Shown here: piece after piece, positions 26,823-37,095 of the stretch
Position numbering within the stretch: position 1 is the stretch's first letter
How the letters are laid out: each line of letters opens with the position of its first letter
Assembly (NCBI GenBank): GCA_963205495.1
Contig: CAUJIN010000034.1
Location: 203,987 to 267,986, forward strand
From: Pseudomonadota bacterium
GTDB taxonomy: Bacteria > Pseudomonadota > Gammaproteobacteria > Xanthomonadales > Xanthomonadaceae
Length of the DNA stretch: 64,000 nt
Direction: 5' to 3'
Made by a program: the position numbers and the translations under genes
The notes under the pieces: generated by a model
What the model saw: only the letters and a program-made list of their open reading frames with translations
Told to the model about the DNA's origin: nothing
Databases searched by the model: none

Positions 26823-28792
26823 GGCGCTCTCCTTGCGGCATGGGTACGGGGTCGGAACTGCCTGAGCGCGCGGATCAGCGCCCGGATTTCGGGCGGATCG
26901 CGCAGGCCATCAGCGTAGCGCTGCGCGACATAACGCGCGCTAAGCGCATGCAGCTGCGCGGCCTCTTCGGGCAAGGCGAGGGCAGCGCGCGCGATGAACC
27001 GGTCCGGCGTTTCCGCCGCGGCTTTTGCCACGCCCGCGGCGGCCAGGCGTCGGCACAGCACCTGCCAGGCCGCCAGCAGCGGGTCGCGGGTGCCGCCGGG
27101 ACCGGCGCGCCAGAGCAGGGCGAAAGACAGCGCCAGCGACAGCGCGATGGCGGCGATCAGGACCACGCCGAGCTGGCGCCAGTCGTCCATGTCCAGGCCG
27201 AGCTTGCGCAGCAGCTCGCGCTGGCGCGCGGCGTTGAAGTCCACGATGACGAAGTTCCAGCCGCGCCGCATCGCGTCCACCAGGTTCCAGAGCGGCTCGC
27301 CGAAGCGCGACAGCGCGCCGGGGGGCGGGATCACGCCGGAAAGTCCGTCGCGGATGCGCTCGGGCGCCACCGCCGCGGTCGGATCCACCCGCACCCAGCC
27401 GCGCCCTTCCAGCCAGACCTCGGTCCAGGCGTGGGCGTCGGAATTGCGCACCAGCCAGTAGTCGCCGATGCGGTTGTGGAACCCGCCCTGATAGCCGGTG
27501 ACCACGCGCGCCGGGACGCCGGCGGCGCGCATCATCACCGCGAAGGCCGAGGCGAAATGTTCGCAGTAGCCCTCGCGGGTGGCGAAGAGGAAATCGTCCA
27601 CGCTGTCGCGCGCCAGCGGCGGCGGGGTGAGACTGTAGGTGAAGCTGCGGTTGAACAGGGCAAGGGCGCGCTGGATCAGTGCATCGGGGCGCGCGTCCTC
27701 GGCCTTCCACTGCGCCATGAGCTGTCGGGTCTGCGGGTTGTAGCCTTCCGGAAGGCGAAGCTGGTGCTGGCGCTGCTGCCCGGGCAGCTCGGGCTCCAGC
27801 CGGTAATCCAGCGCGGAACCGATGCGGAACTGTCGTACCGAACGGCTCAGGCGCGCCGCGTACACGGTGTGTCCGGGGCCGATGCGGCTGCCCTGGGGCG
27901 CCACGGTGGGAACGTCCAGGCCGATCAGGTAGCGATAGGTCGTGGGTTCCTGCATCACTTCGTGGAACAGGGTGGGACCGTGGGCCTCGATTTCCGGTTT
28001 GGTTCCGAAGGCGTCGCCTTCCCAGCGCGACCAGCGCCGGCCGTCGAAGTCCGACAGCACCGGCCCGCGCCAGTACATCGCGCTGGCCGGCGGCGGTTCT
28101 CCCTCGAAGGTGACGCGCAGCGCGGGGCTGTCATCGAGCAGCATTTCCACGATGTCGCCCGGGCTCATGTCGTTGGAAAGGCCGGTGCGGGCGCGGTCTT
28201 CCGGCCCGGGGCTGCCCCACAGCGGCTCGGGAAAGCGCGGGAAGAGGAAAAAGGTCACCGCGGCGAAGGGCAGCGAGATCGCCAGCAGCTTCGCGCTGGC
28301 GGTGAGCGCACGGAGCGGCGTCGGCGCGGGTGGTTGACCGGGAAGCTCGATCCGCGCCAGGCGTGCCAGCGCGGTCAGCACCAGCAGGCTCGCGCCCAGG
28401 GCAAGAAACAGGGTCAGCGGCCCCTGGTCGCGCAGGAAGCCGGCCATGACCGCGAACAGCGCGAAACTGCAGGCGCTGCGTCCGTCGCGCACGCTGCCGG
28501 TTTCCAGCAGCTTGGAAGCGAGCATCGCGGCCAGCAGCGCCGCGCCGGTGTCCTGCGAGACGCTGGAGCCCGAACCGACCACGGCGGCCACGGCGGTGGC
28601 GAGGGTGAGGATCAGGCGCAGCAGGGTGGGCAGGCGACGGCGGCGCAGGCCGAGCCCGATGCCGAGCGCGATGATCGCGACCAGAAATGCCGCCAGCCAG
28701 CCGGGAAAGGCCGGCAGCACCGGCAGCAGCGCGGCCGATACCGCCGCGGCGATCCACAGGAAGCTGGCCCGGTCCAGCGCGTCGCGCTTCAC
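26819..28792 (-). CDS. tgpA: TgpA-type membrane transglutaminase (DUF3488/transglutaminase-like)
   Basis: Multiple TM helices then GYCEHFASAFAVMMRAAGVPARVVTGYQGG...DAHAWTEVWLEGRGWVRVDPTAAV. Confidence 0.88.
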   Translation of the reverse strand: MKRDALDRASFLWIAAAVSAALLPVLPAFPGWLAAFLVAIIALGIGLGLRRRRLPTLLRLILTLATAVAAVVGSGSSVSQDTGAALLAAMLASKLLETGSVRDGRSACSFALFAVMAGFLRDQGPLTLFLALGASLLVLTALARLARIELPGQPPAPTPLRALTASAKLLAISLPFAAVTFFLFPRFPEPLWGSPGPEDRARTGLSNDMSPGDIVEMLLDDSPALRVTFEGEPPPASAMYWRGPVLSDFDGRRWSRWEGDAFGTKPEIEAHGPTLFHEVMQEPTTYRYLIGLDVPTVAPQGSRIGPGHTVYAARLSRSVRQFRIGSALDYRLEPELPGQQRQHQLRLPEGYNPQTRQLMAQWKAEDARPDALIQRALALFNRSFTYSLTPPPLARDSVDDFLFATREGYCEHFASAFAVMMRAAGVPARVVTGYQGGFHNRIGDYWLVRNSDAHAWTEVWLEGRGWVRVDPTAAVAPERIRDGLSGVIPPPGALSRFGEPLWNLVDAMRRGWNFVIVDFNAARQRELLRKLGLDMDDWRQLGVVLIAAIALSLALSFALLWRAGPGGTRDPLLAAWQVLCRRLAAAGVAKAAAETPDRFIARAALALPEEAAQLHALSARYVAQRYADGLRDPPEIRALIRALRQFRPRTHAARRAP

Positions 28793-28795
28793 GGC

Positions 28796-29794
28796 TCAGG
28801 GCTCCAATGCCAGGGCGCGGAAGCAGGCGTGCAGGTGCGCCTGTCCCTGCGCCGGACCAAGGCGTTGGGACGGCATGTGGAGGGTGGTGGATTCCCCCGC
28901 GCGTTCGGCGTCGGCGAGCCAGCGCGCCAGGCGCCGCGCGCGCGCCTCGCTGTCCAGCGGTGCGAGCGCGTCCCACGACAGCAGGCGTTCGTCGCCGGCC
29001 GGCTGCTCGTATTCGCGCACCAGCAGGCGATCGAGCCGCGCGCTGTGCTTCCAGGCGATCTGCCGGGTCGAATCTCCCTGACGCCAGTCGCGCAGCGCGA
29101 TCGGCTCTTCACCGTCGCCGCGCCGCGGCTGCGGCCGGCTGCGGCCGCCGCTGCCCGGCGGGGGCGGCGGGTCTTTTTCCAGCGCGGGCCACACCAGTGG
29201 CGCGGCCTCGGGATGCAGCCAGCTCCAGACTTCGAACAGGCCCAGCGGCTGGCGGCAGGAAAGCTTGAATCGCCCGGCCGCAAGCAGGCCGCGGCGCTGC
29301 GTGCCGCGCGCCAGCTCCAACTGCGCGGTTTCTCCTGTGGCCAGGCTGAAGGCGGTGCGCCGTCCGCCCTGTTCCAGCACCAGCCCTTCGCGCGGGCGGT
29401 TTCCTTCTGCGGAGAAATGCAGGTGCAGCGGCTGCGGGCTGCCGGCGTGCACGGGTGCGGCGTCGAGAGACACCAGCCGCACGCCACTCAGGTTCAGATA
29501 GCCGCGCAGCAGCGCGCTGAGCATCACCGAGAGCATCAGGAAGCACAGGATCAGCGCCGGATTGTTGCTGTAGTTGAGTCCGCCGAGCGTCATCGTCGCA
29601 AGCAGCGAGGCGAAGAACAGCCCGAAGGGCGTGGGCAGCACGTAGATGCGGCGGCGGTGCAGGGCAATGGGCAGCGGCTCCGGGCCGCGCGGCCGGACGA
29701 AGCGACGCAGGAGGTGCGGGATGCGCGGGCGCTCGTGCGAAAGCGCGTCGCGCTCGGTCGAAGGCGGTCGGGCGCGCGCGAAACGGTTTGCCAC
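28796..29794 (-). CDS. DUF58 domain-containing protein
   Basis: PIALRDWRQGDSTRQIAWKHSARLDRLLVREYE; position between tgpA and moxR. Confidence 0.85.
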   Translation of the reverse strand: MANRFARARPPSTERDALSHERPRIPHLLRRFVRPRGPEPLPIALHRRRIYVLPTPFGLFFASLLATMTLGGLNYSNNPALILCFLMLSVMLSALLRGYLNLSGVRLVSLDAAPVHAGSPQPLHLHFSAEGNRPREGLVLEQGGRRTAFSLATGETAQLELARGTQRRGLLAAGRFKLSCRQPLGLFEVWSWLHPEAAPLVWPALEKDPPPPPGSGGRSRPQPRRGDGEEPIALRDWRQGDSTRQIAWKHSARLDRLLVREYEQPAGDERLLSWDALAPLDSEARARRLARWLADAERAGESTTLHMPSQRLGPAQGQAHLHACFRALALEP

Positions 29795-29808
29795 GGAGGC
29801 GCGCCGGC

Positions 29809-30759
29809 TCAGTCGACCGCCACGCCGGCCAGGATCGACTCGGCCAGCGCGCCGCCCGAACCGCCTTCGGCCGCGGGGACCAGACGGTGGCCTGCGACCG
29901 GCACGAACAGCGCCTGCACATCGTCCGGCAGCACGTGGGTGCGGCCTTCGAGCAGGGCACGGGCGCGCGCGGCGCGCAGCAGGGCGAGTCCGGCGCGTGG
30001 CGACAGCCCCACTTCCACGCGCGCATCGCGCCGACTGCGCTCCAGCAGCGCCAGCACATAGCCCACCAGCGCCTCGCTGGCGTGTACCCGTTCCACCGCC
30101 GCGCGCAGCGCCAGGACGTTCCCGGTGTCGAGCTGGGCCTGCGTCACCGCGATCTGCGCGCGGCGGTCGCTGCCGGTGAGCAGGGCGCGCTCGGAATCGG
30201 CGTCCGGATAGCCGAGCGAGAAGCGCAGCAGGAAGCGGTCGAGCTGCGAATCGGGCAGGGGAAAGGTGCCGGAAAGATCGACCGGGTTCTGGGTGGCGAT
30301 GACGAAGAAGGGTTGCGGCAGGGTGTGGGTAACGCCATCCAGCGTGACCTGGTGCTCGGCCATGGCTTCCAGCAGCGCGCTCTGGGTGCGCGGCGGGGCG
30401 CGGTTGATCTCGTCGGCCAGCAGCACGCGGGTGAACACCGGGCCGGGATGGAAACGGAATTCGCGCGAGGGCGCGTCGTAGACCGAGATTCCCAGGACAT
30501 CGGCCGGCATCAGGTCCGAGGTGAACTGCACGCGCTGGAATTCCAGCCCGAGCGTGGCCGCCAGCGCCTGCGCCAGCGTGGTCTTGCCCAGGCCCGGGAG
30601 GTCCTCGATCAGCACATGGCCGCCGGCGAGCAGGGCGACGAAGGCCAGATCCACCTGTGCCGCCTTGCCAAGGATCAGCGCGTTGACCTGGGCGCGGGCG
30701 CGGGTGAGGGCGGCCAGCGGCAAGTCGGGTATCGTGGATGCGTGGGCGGGAGCAGCCAT
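29809..30759 (-). CDS. MoxR-family AAA+ ATPase
   Basis: GGHVLIEDLPGLGKTTLAQALA; LLADEINRAPPRTQSALLEAM; QNPVDLSGTFPLPDSQLDRFLLR. Confidence 0.92.
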   Translation of the reverse strand: MAAPAHASTIPDLPLAALTRARAQVNALILGKAAQVDLAFVALLAGGHVLIEDLPGLGKTTLAQALAATLGLEFQRVQFTSDLMPADVLGISVYDAPSREFRFHPGPVFTRVLLADEINRAPPRTQSALLEAMAEHQVTLDGVTHTLPQPFFVIATQNPVDLSGTFPLPDSQLDRFLLRFSLGYPDADSERALLTGSDRRAQIAVTQAQLDTGNVLALRAAVERVHASEALVGYVLALLERSRRDARVEVGLSPRAGLALLRAARARALLEGRTHVLPDDVQALFVPVAGHRLVPAAEGGSGGALAESILAGVAVD

Positions 30760-30801
30760 CCGGTATCTCGCGGGAACGGTCGGTCGGGAGTGTAGCGGGA
30801 T

Positions 30802-32640
30802 ATGCGGGATGAACGAGGCGCGCGGTTCACGTTTCTCGCGCTGTGGATTGCGCTGTGTCTGATCAAGCTGGCGATCGCGGCGCGCCTGCCGCTGTTCGTG
30901 GATGAGGCCTTCTACTGGCAGGAGAGCCGGCATCTGGCGCTGGCCTATTCCGACCTGCCCGGGTTGACCGCCTGGCTGATCGCACTGGGCACGGCGCTGG
31001 GCGGCGAGAGCGCGCTCGGAGTGCGCTGGCCTTTCCTTTTGATGGGCAGCCTGCTGCCCTGGCTGGTGGTGCATCTGGCCTGGCCGTTCGGTGCGAGTCA
31101 GGCCTGGCGCGCGGGCAGCCTGGCCCTGCTGCTGCCGCTTTCGGGTTTTCTCGGCGTGCTGGCGCTGCCGGATGTGCCGATGAACCTTGCCGCCGCGCTG
31201 TGTCTTCTGGGCGGCGCGCGCGCGCTGCGCGGCGTGGACTGGGCGGCGGTCGCGTGGCTGGCATTGGGCCTGATCGCCGGGGCCCTGAGCCACTATCGAT
31301 TCGTCGGCGTGATCGCGGTGGGCCTGGTCGCGCTGCTGATCCTGCCGCAGGGACGTCGCGCGCTGCGCGATGGGCGGCTGTGGCTCGCCATCGCGCTTGG
31401 GGCAGCGGCCTGGCTGCCGCTGGTGCTCTGGAACCTGGATCACGGCGAGGCCGGCTGGCGCTTCCAGTTCGTCGACCGCCATCCGTGGCGCTTCCAGAGC
31501 GAAGGCTGGCGCTTTCTCGCGGTGCAGGTGGTGCTCGTCACGCCGCTGCTGCTGGCCGCTTTTCTTGCCGCGGGACTTCGTTTTCGCGCGCACTTCGACC
31601 TGCACTCGCGCTGGCTGGCGCTGTGCGGCCTTCTGACCGTGGCGGGCTTCTTCCTGCTGGGCTTCGTGGCCGACGCCGAGCGGGTCAGCTTCCACTGGCC
31701 GCTGCCGGGGTATCTGGCGCTGCTGGCGCTGGCACCCGCGGTACTGACGACCTGGCCGCGCGCGCTGCGCCTTGCGACCTGGATCCTGCTTGCCGCTGCC
31801 TGCGCTGCGACGGCCGCCGGGCACCTGCTGGTCGCCAGCCCGGATGGGCGCGTGCGGCTGGCCGGATCCGGCATGCATCCGGCCAACTTCTCCGGCTGGA
31901 GCGAGCTGGCCGAGGCGGTGCGCGCGCGGCGCGCGCGCTTGCCGGAAGGCACCCGGATCGTTGCTGACCACTTCAAGCTCGGTGCCGAGCTGGGCTTTCT
32001 GCTGGATGACCCGGACATCGCCGTGCTCGACCATCCGCTCAACCACCGCCACGGTCGCGCACGCCAGCTCGATATCTGGAACCTGCGTCACGACGGCCGA
32101 CGCGACGATTGGCAGCTGCTCGTGGTCGGGCCGGACGATGTGAAGTTCCGCAGCCTGCTCGCGCACTACCAGTCGCTGTGCGCGCGGCTGGGGGCGTTGA
32201 CGCCGCCCGAGACGGTCGAGGTGGACGGCGGTGCGCGGCACTTCCTGCTGCTGGCGCTGCCGCCCGATCCGGCACCTGCGCCCTGCGTCACGCCTGCGGT
32301 TGCGCACGTCGATGTGCCGGCGGAAGGCGAGACGGTGGGCGCGAGCTTCCGGGTGCGCGGCTGGGCAGTGAAGGATGGGGTCGGCATCGAACGCATCGAT
32401 CTGTGGCTCGATGGACGGCACCTGGCGCAGGTGCGACGCGAGTACGACAACGCCTGGGTGATGGATTTTCTCGGCGGCATCTCGCGCGATCCGGCCGCCC
32501 CGCGCGTCCAGTTCGAAGCAAGGCCGGATGCGCGGGGCGACGCGCCCGGCTGGCATCGCCTCATGCTGGAGCTGCACGGCGGCGATGGCAGCGTGGAGCG
32601 TTGGAGCGGACCGCGCGTCTATCTGGATCCGGCGCGCTGA
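30802..32640 (+). CDS. GT39/ArnT-like integral membrane glycosyltransferase with C-terminal beta-sandwich-like domain
   Basis: PLFVDEAFYWQESRHLALAYSDLPGLTAW plus many TM helices; C-terminal GASFRVRGWAVKDGVGIERIDLWLDGRHLAQ. Confidence 0.75.
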   Translation: MRDERGARFTFLALWIALCLIKLAIAARLPLFVDEAFYWQESRHLALAYSDLPGLTAWLIALGTALGGESALGVRWPFLLMGSLLPWLVVHLAWPFGASQAWRAGSLALLLPLSGFLGVLALPDVPMNLAAALCLLGGARALRGVDWAAVAWLALGLIAGALSHYRFVGVIAVGLVALLILPQGRRALRDGRLWLAIALGAAAWLPLVLWNLDHGEAGWRFQFVDRHPWRFQSEGWRFLAVQVVLVTPLLLAAFLAAGLRFRAHFDLHSRWLALCGLLTVAGFFLLGFVADAERVSFHWPLPGYLALLALAPAVLTTWPRALRLATWILLAAACAATAAGHLLVASPDGRVRLAGSGMHPANFSGWSELAEAVRARRARLPEGTRIVADHFKLGAELGFLLDDPDIAVLDHPLNHRHGRARQLDIWNLRHDGRRDDWQLLVVGPDDVKFRSLLAHYQSLCARLGALTPPETVEVDGGARHFLLLALPPDPAPAPCVTPAVAHVDVPAEGETVGASFRVRGWAVKDGVGIERIDLWLDGRHLAQVRREYDNAWVMDFLGGISRDPAAPRVQFEARPDARGDAPGWHRLMLELHGGDGSVERWSGPRVYLDPAR

Positions 32641-32650
32641 GCGGATCGCT

Positions 32651-33127
32651 TCATTCGCCGCGGCGGGTGAGCGCGGGCGGTTCGCGCGCGGCCTGTTCCA
32701 GCGCCGCCTGGGTGACATCGGCCAGCTCGGCACCGGCGTTTTCCAGCCGTCCGAGCTGGTTTGAGATGGACTCGTAGGCGCGGTCCATGGCGCGACAGGC
32801 CGCGTCCAGCTCCTTCTGCGGCGCGGTCAGGCCGTGACGCGAGATCCACAGGCGGTGCTCCAGCACGTCGCGCAGGCCCTGCTGGACCTGGTCCTGGGCA
32901 TCGAGCGAGGCATGTGCCTGCGCGGAGATTTCCTGCGGTACCCGATCCACGACCTGGCGCATGTCCTTCATGCGCTCGCGGGTGCGGTGAAGGAGCTGCT
33001 CGAGCGCGTCGGCGCGATCCAGAAGGTGTCGCAGGCTGCGCTCGCGGCGCAGCCCGCGATGGCGCAGCCAGGCGGCGATAAGGGCCAGTGCGCCCACGGC
33101 AAGGATGGCAAGATGGAAGTGGTTCAC
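32651..33127 (-). CDS. Hypothetical single-TM coiled-coil protein
   Basis: N-terminal TM MNHFHLAILAVGALALIAAWL followed by helical, charged sequence. Confidence 0.55.
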   Translation of the reverse strand: MNHFHLAILAVGALALIAAWLRHRGLRRERSLRHLLDRADALEQLLHRTRERMKDMRQVVDRVPQEISAQAHASLDAQDQVQQGLRDVLEHRLWISRHGLTAPQKELDAACRAMDRAYESISNQLGRLENAGAELADVTQAALEQAAREPPALTRRGE

Positions 33128-33267
33128 GCGCGTGCCGGAAAACCTGCGGCCTGAGAGTCTGCCAAATCGCCGGCATCAGCGGCAAATGAGGCATCGGGCG
33201 CAAGGCCGGGTACCAGTCGTCGCGCCGCGTGCCGCCGCACCTTGCCTGGCACGGCCGCAGGGCGGAA

Positions 33268-33295
33268 TTGACTGCGCGGGTCGATTTGATAGAAT
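33268..33295 (+). promoter_or_regulatory. Sigma70-type promoter for yceD-rpmF
   Basis: TTGACT-N16-TAGAAT, 10 nt before the yceD ATG. Confidence 0.6.
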
Positions 33296-33304
33296 GCGCG
33301 GCTT

Positions 33305-33838
33305 ATGTCCAATGCACTGCCCGAAGCGGTCGACGCATGGCGGATGGTGTCGGGAAGGCGCATTTTCGAGGGCCGCATCCGGCTCGATTCGATGCCAAGG
33401 CTGGCGATGTATCTGGCCGACACCGAAGGCGAATGCGGATACCTGCTCGAATTCGATCGTGATGCCAGCGGCGTCGCCACCCTAGGCATCCACGCCCAGG
33501 CGCGGCTGCCGCTGGTTTGCCAGCGAACGCTGGATCGCTTCGAGCTTCCGGTCGCGGTGCGCCAGACGCTCGGGCTGATCCGCAACGAGGCCGAAGAGGC
33601 CGGGCTGCCGGAACGCTGCGAACCGCTGCTGGTGCCGCCGGACGGGATGCTGCGGCTTGCCGACGCGATCGAGGACGAGCTGATCCTCGCGGTGCCGGTG
33701 GTGCCGGTTTCCGAGGTTGGCGCGCCGGCCGATGGCCGGGTGTGGCAGGACAACGAAGATACGCAGGAGCCGCAGAAGGCTCCGGGGCAGGCCAACCCCT
33801 TCGCGGCGCTGGCCGAATGGAAGAAACACGCGGGCTGA
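33305..33838 (+). CDS. yceD: YceD/DUF177 family protein
   Basis: LVCQRTLDRFELPV; adjacent to rpmF. Confidence 0.85.
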   Translation: MSNALPEAVDAWRMVSGRRIFEGRIRLDSMPRLAMYLADTEGECGYLLEFDRDASGVATLGIHAQARLPLVCQRTLDRFELPVAVRQTLGLIRNEAEEAGLPERCEPLLVPPDGMLRLADAIEDELILAVPVVPVSEVGAPADGRVWQDNEDTQEPQKAPGQANPFAALAEWKKHAG

Positions 33839-33886
33839 CAGGCGCCCGCAGGCAACAGAAGTCTGTCCAATTCGAGGAATGATTCC

Positions 33887-34081
33887 ATGGCTGTCCAGAA
33901 AAGTCGCAAGACCCCCTCCCGCCGCGGCATGCGTCGTTCGCACGATGCGTTGAGCGCCAAGCAGCTCGCCACCGACCCGACCACGGGCGAGACGCACCTG
34001 CGCCACCACATCACCAAGGACGGCTACTACCGCGGCCGCAAGGTGGTCGACGTCAAGACCGGCGTCGTTGCCGAGGATTGA
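33887..34081 (+). CDS. rpmF: 50S ribosomal protein L32
   Basis: [23 protein letters not shown]. Confidence 0.96.
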   Translation: MAVQKSRKTPSRRGMRRSHDALSAKQLATDPTTGETHLRHHITKDGYYRGRKVVDVKTGVVAED

Positions 34082-34132
34082 CGCTGCGCGCGGTGCTTGC
34101 GCCGCGCCAGACGTTGCCCCGCTGATTTCCCG

Positions 34133-34165
34133 ACGCGACGTGCCTGCCGTGCAGGCGCGTCGCGT
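34133..34165 (+). repeat. Strong stem-loop between rpmF and fabH
   Basis: ACGCGACGTGCCTGC-CGT-GCAGGCGCGTCGCGT, 15 bp with one G.T wobble. Confidence 0.75.
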
Positions 34166-34219
34166 TGCCGTTTGCCGCGGTACGATCCGCGGCAGCCACC
34201 TTGATACCCGGAGCAGAGC

Positions 34220-35194
34220 ATGACGCAGGCGTACGCGCGCATCGTCGGGACCGGCAGCTACCTGCCGGACAACATCGTCACCAATGCCGATCTGGAAAAA
34301 CAGGTCGAAACCAGCGACGAATGGATCCGCGAGCGAACCGGCATCCGCCAGCGCCACATCGCCCTGCCGGGGCAGACCACCGGGGACCTGGCTTTCGAGG
34401 CGGCTACCCGTGCCCTCGCGGCGGCCGGGGTGGATGCTTCCGAAATCGATCTCCTGGTGCTGGGCACGACCACGCCCGACATCATCTTCCCGTCCACCGC
34501 CTGCCTGCTCCAGCACCGCCTCGGGGCCAACGGCTGTGCGGCCTTTGACGTCAACGCGGCCTGCTCGGGATTCCTCTATGCCCTGGGCGTGGCCAACAAC
34601 TTCATCCGTGCCGGGGCGGCGAAGACCGCGCTGGTGGTCGGTGCCGAAACCCTTTCGCGCATGATCGACTGGAGCGACCGCGGCACCTGCGTGCTCTTTG
34701 GCGACGGTGCCGGTGCGGTGGTGCTGAAAGCCGATTCCGAACCGGGCGTCCTGTCCACCCACCTGCACGCCGACGGCGGCCACGAGAAGCTGCTCTACAA
34801 CCCGGTCGGCGTTTCCCGCGGCTTCACCGACGCACCAAATCACGGCGTCAAGGTCCACATGACCGGCAACGAGGTGTTCAAGTTCGCGGTCAAGACGCTG
34901 GATGCCGTGGTCGACGAGACCCTGGACGCCAACGGGCTGGCGCGTTCGGACATCGACTGGCTGATCCCGCACCAGGCCAACCTGCGCATCATCTCGGCCA
35001 CCGCCAAGCGCCTGGAGATGCCGATGGATCGGGTGATCGTGACGGTGGACCGCCACGGCAACACCTCGGCCGCCTCGGTGCCGCTGGCGCTCGACGAGGC
35101 GGTCCGCTCGGGCCGCGTCAAGCGCGGCGAGCTGCTGCTGCTGGAAGCCTTCGGCGGCGGTTTCACCTGGGGCTCGGCCCTGATCCGCTACTGA
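34220..35194 (+). CDS. fabH: Beta-ketoacyl-ACP synthase III
   Basis: [13 protein letters not shown] active Cys; [28 protein letters not shown]. Confidence 0.95.
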   Translation: MTQAYARIVGTGSYLPDNIVTNADLEKQVETSDEWIRERTGIRQRHIALPGQTTGDLAFEAATRALAAAGVDASEIDLLVLGTTTPDIIFPSTACLLQHRLGANGCAAFDVNAACSGFLYALGVANNFIRAGAAKTALVVGAETLSRMIDWSDRGTCVLFGDGAGAVVLKADSEPGVLSTHLHADGGHEKLLYNPVGVSRGFTDAPNHGVKVHMTGNEVFKFAVKTLDAVVDETLDANGLARSDIDWLIPHQANLRIISATAKRLEMPMDRVIVTVDRHGNTSAASVPLALDEAVRSGRVKRGELLLLEAFGGGFTWGSALIRY

Positions 35195-35296
35195 TGCCGC
35201 GCGCCGCTGGCTTTTGCCGGCGGCACCCTACGCAGTGGTACAGACGATCCGCACGACCCTGCCGTATGATTGCCTGCTTTTCCTGACGGACCGGCC

Positions 35297-36235
35297 ATGA
35301 CGCAATCTCTCGCGTTCGTATTTCCCGGGCAGGGATCGCAGTCGATCGGCATGCTGGCCGGGCTTTCCGACCTGCATCCGCTGATCCGCGACACTTTTGC
35401 CGAAGCCTCGGAAGGCGCCAAGGTCGACCTGTGGGCGCTGTCCCAGCAGGGGCCGGAAGAGCAGCTCAACCGCACCGAATTCACCCAGCCCGCGCTGCTG
35501 GCGGCCGGCGTCGCGGTCTGGCGCGCCTGGCGTGCGGCCGGCGGCGCCGAGCCGACGCTGTTGGCGGGTCACAGCCTCGGGGAATACACCGCCCTGGTCG
35601 CCTCCGGCGCGCTGCCGCTGGAACAGGGCGCGCGTCTGGTTCGCCTGCGCGGTCAGCTCATGCAGAACGCCACGCCTGCCGGCAGCGGTGCCATGGCCGC
35701 CGTCCTCGGCGCCGACGAGGCGCTGGTGCGCGAGGTCTGCGAACTGGCGTCGCAGAGCCAGGTGCTGGTTCCCGCGAATTTCAATTCGCCCGGCCAGATC
35801 GTCATCGGCGGTCACGTGGAAGCCGTGGATCGCGCGCTGGCGCTTTTCGCCGAGCGCGGCGTGCGCAAGGCGGTGAAGCTGGCGGTCAGCGTGCCATCGC
35901 ACACCCCGCTGATGCGCGACGAAGCCAATCGCCTGGCCGAGGCCATGGCGGCGCTGGACTGGCGCGCGCCGCAGATTCCCGTGGTGCAGAACGTCGATGG
36001 CGCCGTGCAAGGAGACCTTTCCGGAATCCGCGAGGCGCTGGTTCGACAGCTCTACCAGCCGGTGCAATGGACCGCCTGCGTCGAGACGCTTGCCGCGCGC
36101 GGCGCAGCGCGCGTGGCCGAATGCGGTCCGGGCAAGGTGCTGACCGGCCTTGTCAAGCGCATCGACAAGTCCCTGGACGCGCGTGCGCTGGGCACGCCGG
36201 AAGACTTCAACGCGGCCCTGGAGGCCTGGGCATGA
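35297..36235 (+). CDS. fabD: Malonyl CoA-ACP transacylase
   Basis: FVFPGQGSQSIGML; LAGHSLGEYTALVASG; VPSHTPLM. Confidence 0.95.
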   Translation: MTQSLAFVFPGQGSQSIGMLAGLSDLHPLIRDTFAEASEGAKVDLWALSQQGPEEQLNRTEFTQPALLAAGVAVWRAWRAAGGAEPTLLAGHSLGEYTALVASGALPLEQGARLVRLRGQLMQNATPAGSGAMAAVLGADEALVREVCELASQSQVLVPANFNSPGQIVIGGHVEAVDRALALFAERGVRKAVKLAVSVPSHTPLMRDEANRLAEAMAALDWRAPQIPVVQNVDGAVQGDLSGIREALVRQLYQPVQWTACVETLAARGAARVAECGPGKVLTGLVKRIDKSLDARALGTPEDFNAALEAWA

Positions 36236-36975
36236 GCAAGATTCTCGCGGGCGAAATCGCCCTGGTCACCGGCGCCAGCCGCGGCATCGGCGCGGCCATT
36301 GCCGATGCCCTGGCCGCGCACGGCGCAGTCGTGATCGGAACCGCCACCTCGCAGGCCGGTGCCGACGCCATCTCGGCGCGGCTGGGCGGGCAGGGCGGTG
36401 CGGGCCGCGTGCTGGATGTTTCCGTCCCGGGCGCGATCGAGTCGCTGGTGGACGCGGTAGGTTCCGAGTTCGGCACGGTCTCCGTGCTCGTCAACAACGC
36501 CGGCATCACCCGCGACAACCTCCTGATGCGCATGAAGGACGAGGACTGGCAGGCGGTGATCGACACCAACCTGACCAGCATCTACCGCGCCTCCAAGGCG
36601 GTGATGCGCGGGATGATGAAGGCCCGGCGCGGACGCATCGTCAACATCGCTTCGGTCATCGGCGTCACCGGCAATGCCGGGCAGGCCAACTACGCCGCCG
36701 CCAAGGCCGGCATCATCGGTTTCTCCAAGTCGCTGGCCAAGGAAATCGGCTCGCGCGGGGTGACCGTCAACGTGGTGGCGCCCGGCTTCATCGAAACCGA
36801 CATGACCCGCGACCTGCCCGAAAGCGCGCGCGAGGCCATGCTGGGCCAGATCGCGCTCGGTCGCCTCGGTACGCCGCAGGACATCGCAGAGGCGGTGCTG
36901 TTCCTGGCTTCGCCGGCCGCCGCCTACATCACCGGCGAGACCCTGCACGTCAACGGCGGCATGTACATGCCCTAG
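36232..36975 (+). CDS. fabG: 3-oxoacyl-ACP reductase
   Basis: LVTGASRGIGAAIA; NNAGITRDNLLMRM; ANYAAAKAGIIGF; ATGA overlap with fabD. Confidence 0.95.
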   Translation: MSKILAGEIALVTGASRGIGAAIADALAAHGAVVIGTATSQAGADAISARLGGQGGAGRVLDVSVPGAIESLVDAVGSEFGTVSVLVNNAGITRDNLLMRMKDEDWQAVIDTNLTSIYRASKAVMRGMMKARRGRIVNIASVIGVTGNAGQANYAAAKAGIIGFSKSLAKEIGSRGVTVNVVAPGFIETDMTRDLPESAREAMLGQIALGRLGTPQDIAEAVLFLASPAAAYITGETLHVNGGMYMP

Positions 36976-37095
36976 GCAATTTCAATTCGGCGCGCCCGGG
37001 CATTCCGGGGCGCCATTCCGACCTGTGCCGGCGGCTGGCTCGCCTCGCCGGCGTCCACTACAATGCGCGGGCTTTTTCCCGGAGGACAACAAGCA

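Noticed and set aside
30760-32733. N-terminal ~650-residue extension of the 974-aa minus-strand ORF
   Set aside because: Only 29809-30759 reads as MoxR; the rest is antisense to the glycosyltransferase.
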